Shown piece after piece: positions 6,138 through 6,243 of a stretch of 6,243 nt of DNA. A program made the position numbers and the translations under genes. Within the stretch, counting starts at the first letter, position 1. Every line of letters begins with the position of its first letter. Under the pieces are notes generated by a model, which was not told the DNA's origin, made no database searches, and saw nothing but the letters and a program-made list of their open reading frames with translations. Origin of the DNA: Gammaproteobacteria bacterium (GTDB lineage: Bacteria > Pseudomonadota > Gammaproteobacteria > Arenicellales > Poriferihabitantaceae); the NCBI GenBank assembly GCA_009839585.1, contig VXPI01000273.1, positions 1-6,243 of the forward strand, in the 5' to 3' direction.

Positions 6138-6243
6138 ATGTGCTGGATAAAGATGGTTTCAGTAGTGACCATGAATGCCTCTTTGCTTCATCAGGCCGGA
6201 ACGGGGCTGAAATTCCACTGAATCACTTTGTTGTTTCCTGCAT
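6134..6243 (+). CDS. Unidentified frame overlapping the hflX stop, cut by window edge
   Basis: An ATG at 6134 overlaps the hflX TGA in the classic ATGA arrangement, and the frame stays open for 36 codons to the right edge. That suggests translational coupling to hflX. The visible product begins MNVLDKDGFSSDHE and later holds the LNHFVVSC segment; it contains no membrane segment and no motif I recognise. In many proteobacteria hflX is followed by hflK, whose N-terminus is Gly/Asn-rich and starts differently; this does not resemble it. There is no evident Shine-Dalgarno before the ATG. With only 36 codons the openness could be chance, although the other two plus-strand frames close within the same stretch. 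Confidence 0.4.
   Translation, partial: MNVLDKDGFSSDHECLFASSGRNGAEIPLNHFVVSC

Overview
The window looks like chromosomal DNA of moderate G+C content from a proteobacterium, most likely gamma- or betaproteobacterial. The basis is the close resemblance of its Hfq, HflX and YqiK-type flotillin to the Escherichia coli proteins, together with the hfq-hflX gene order. The species cannot be named from the sequence.

Layout. (1) Positions 1-599, minus strand: the N-terminal 199 codons of a YqiK-type flotillin (membrane anchor plus SPFH domain), cut off by the left edge. (2) Positions 600-758: an AT-rich divergent intergenic region with a TATAAT-like hexamer facing each way. The rightward one is so close to the next ATG that a leaderless transcript is possible. 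(3) Positions 759-2699, plus strand: a 646-residue FAD-dependent amine oxidase related to tryptophan/phenylalanine 2-monooxygenases and L-amino acid oxidases. (4) Positions 2700-2903: a spacer with no convincing gene or terminator. (5) Positions 2904-4052, plus strand: a full-length CaiB/BaiF (type III) CoA-transferase of unknown substrate. (6) Positions 4053-4472: a 420-bp non-coding stretch that probably carries the hfq promoter(s) and leader. (7) Positions 4473-4715: hfq. (8) Positions 4776-6137: hflX. (9) From position 6134: a reading frame that overlaps the hflX stop by ATGA and runs off the right edge. It does not look like the usual next gene, hflK.

How the genes relate. hfq and hflX are a conserved pair: a post-transcriptional regulator (RNA chaperone) and a ribosome-associated GTPase. 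They are separated by only 57-60 bp with no terminator, so they are probably co-transcribed. The amine oxidase and the CoA-transferase lie in tandem and could in principle act in sequence on an amino-acid-derived acid, but the 204-bp gap makes that only a hypothesis. The flotillin is divergent and probably independent.

I see no CRISPR array, tRNA, rRNA, insertion sequence or phage gene. I do not see strong evidence for a wholly new system. The most useful leads are the uncommon amine oxidase and its neighbour, the possible Hfq-binding site over the hfq start codon, and the unidentified frame coupled to hflX.
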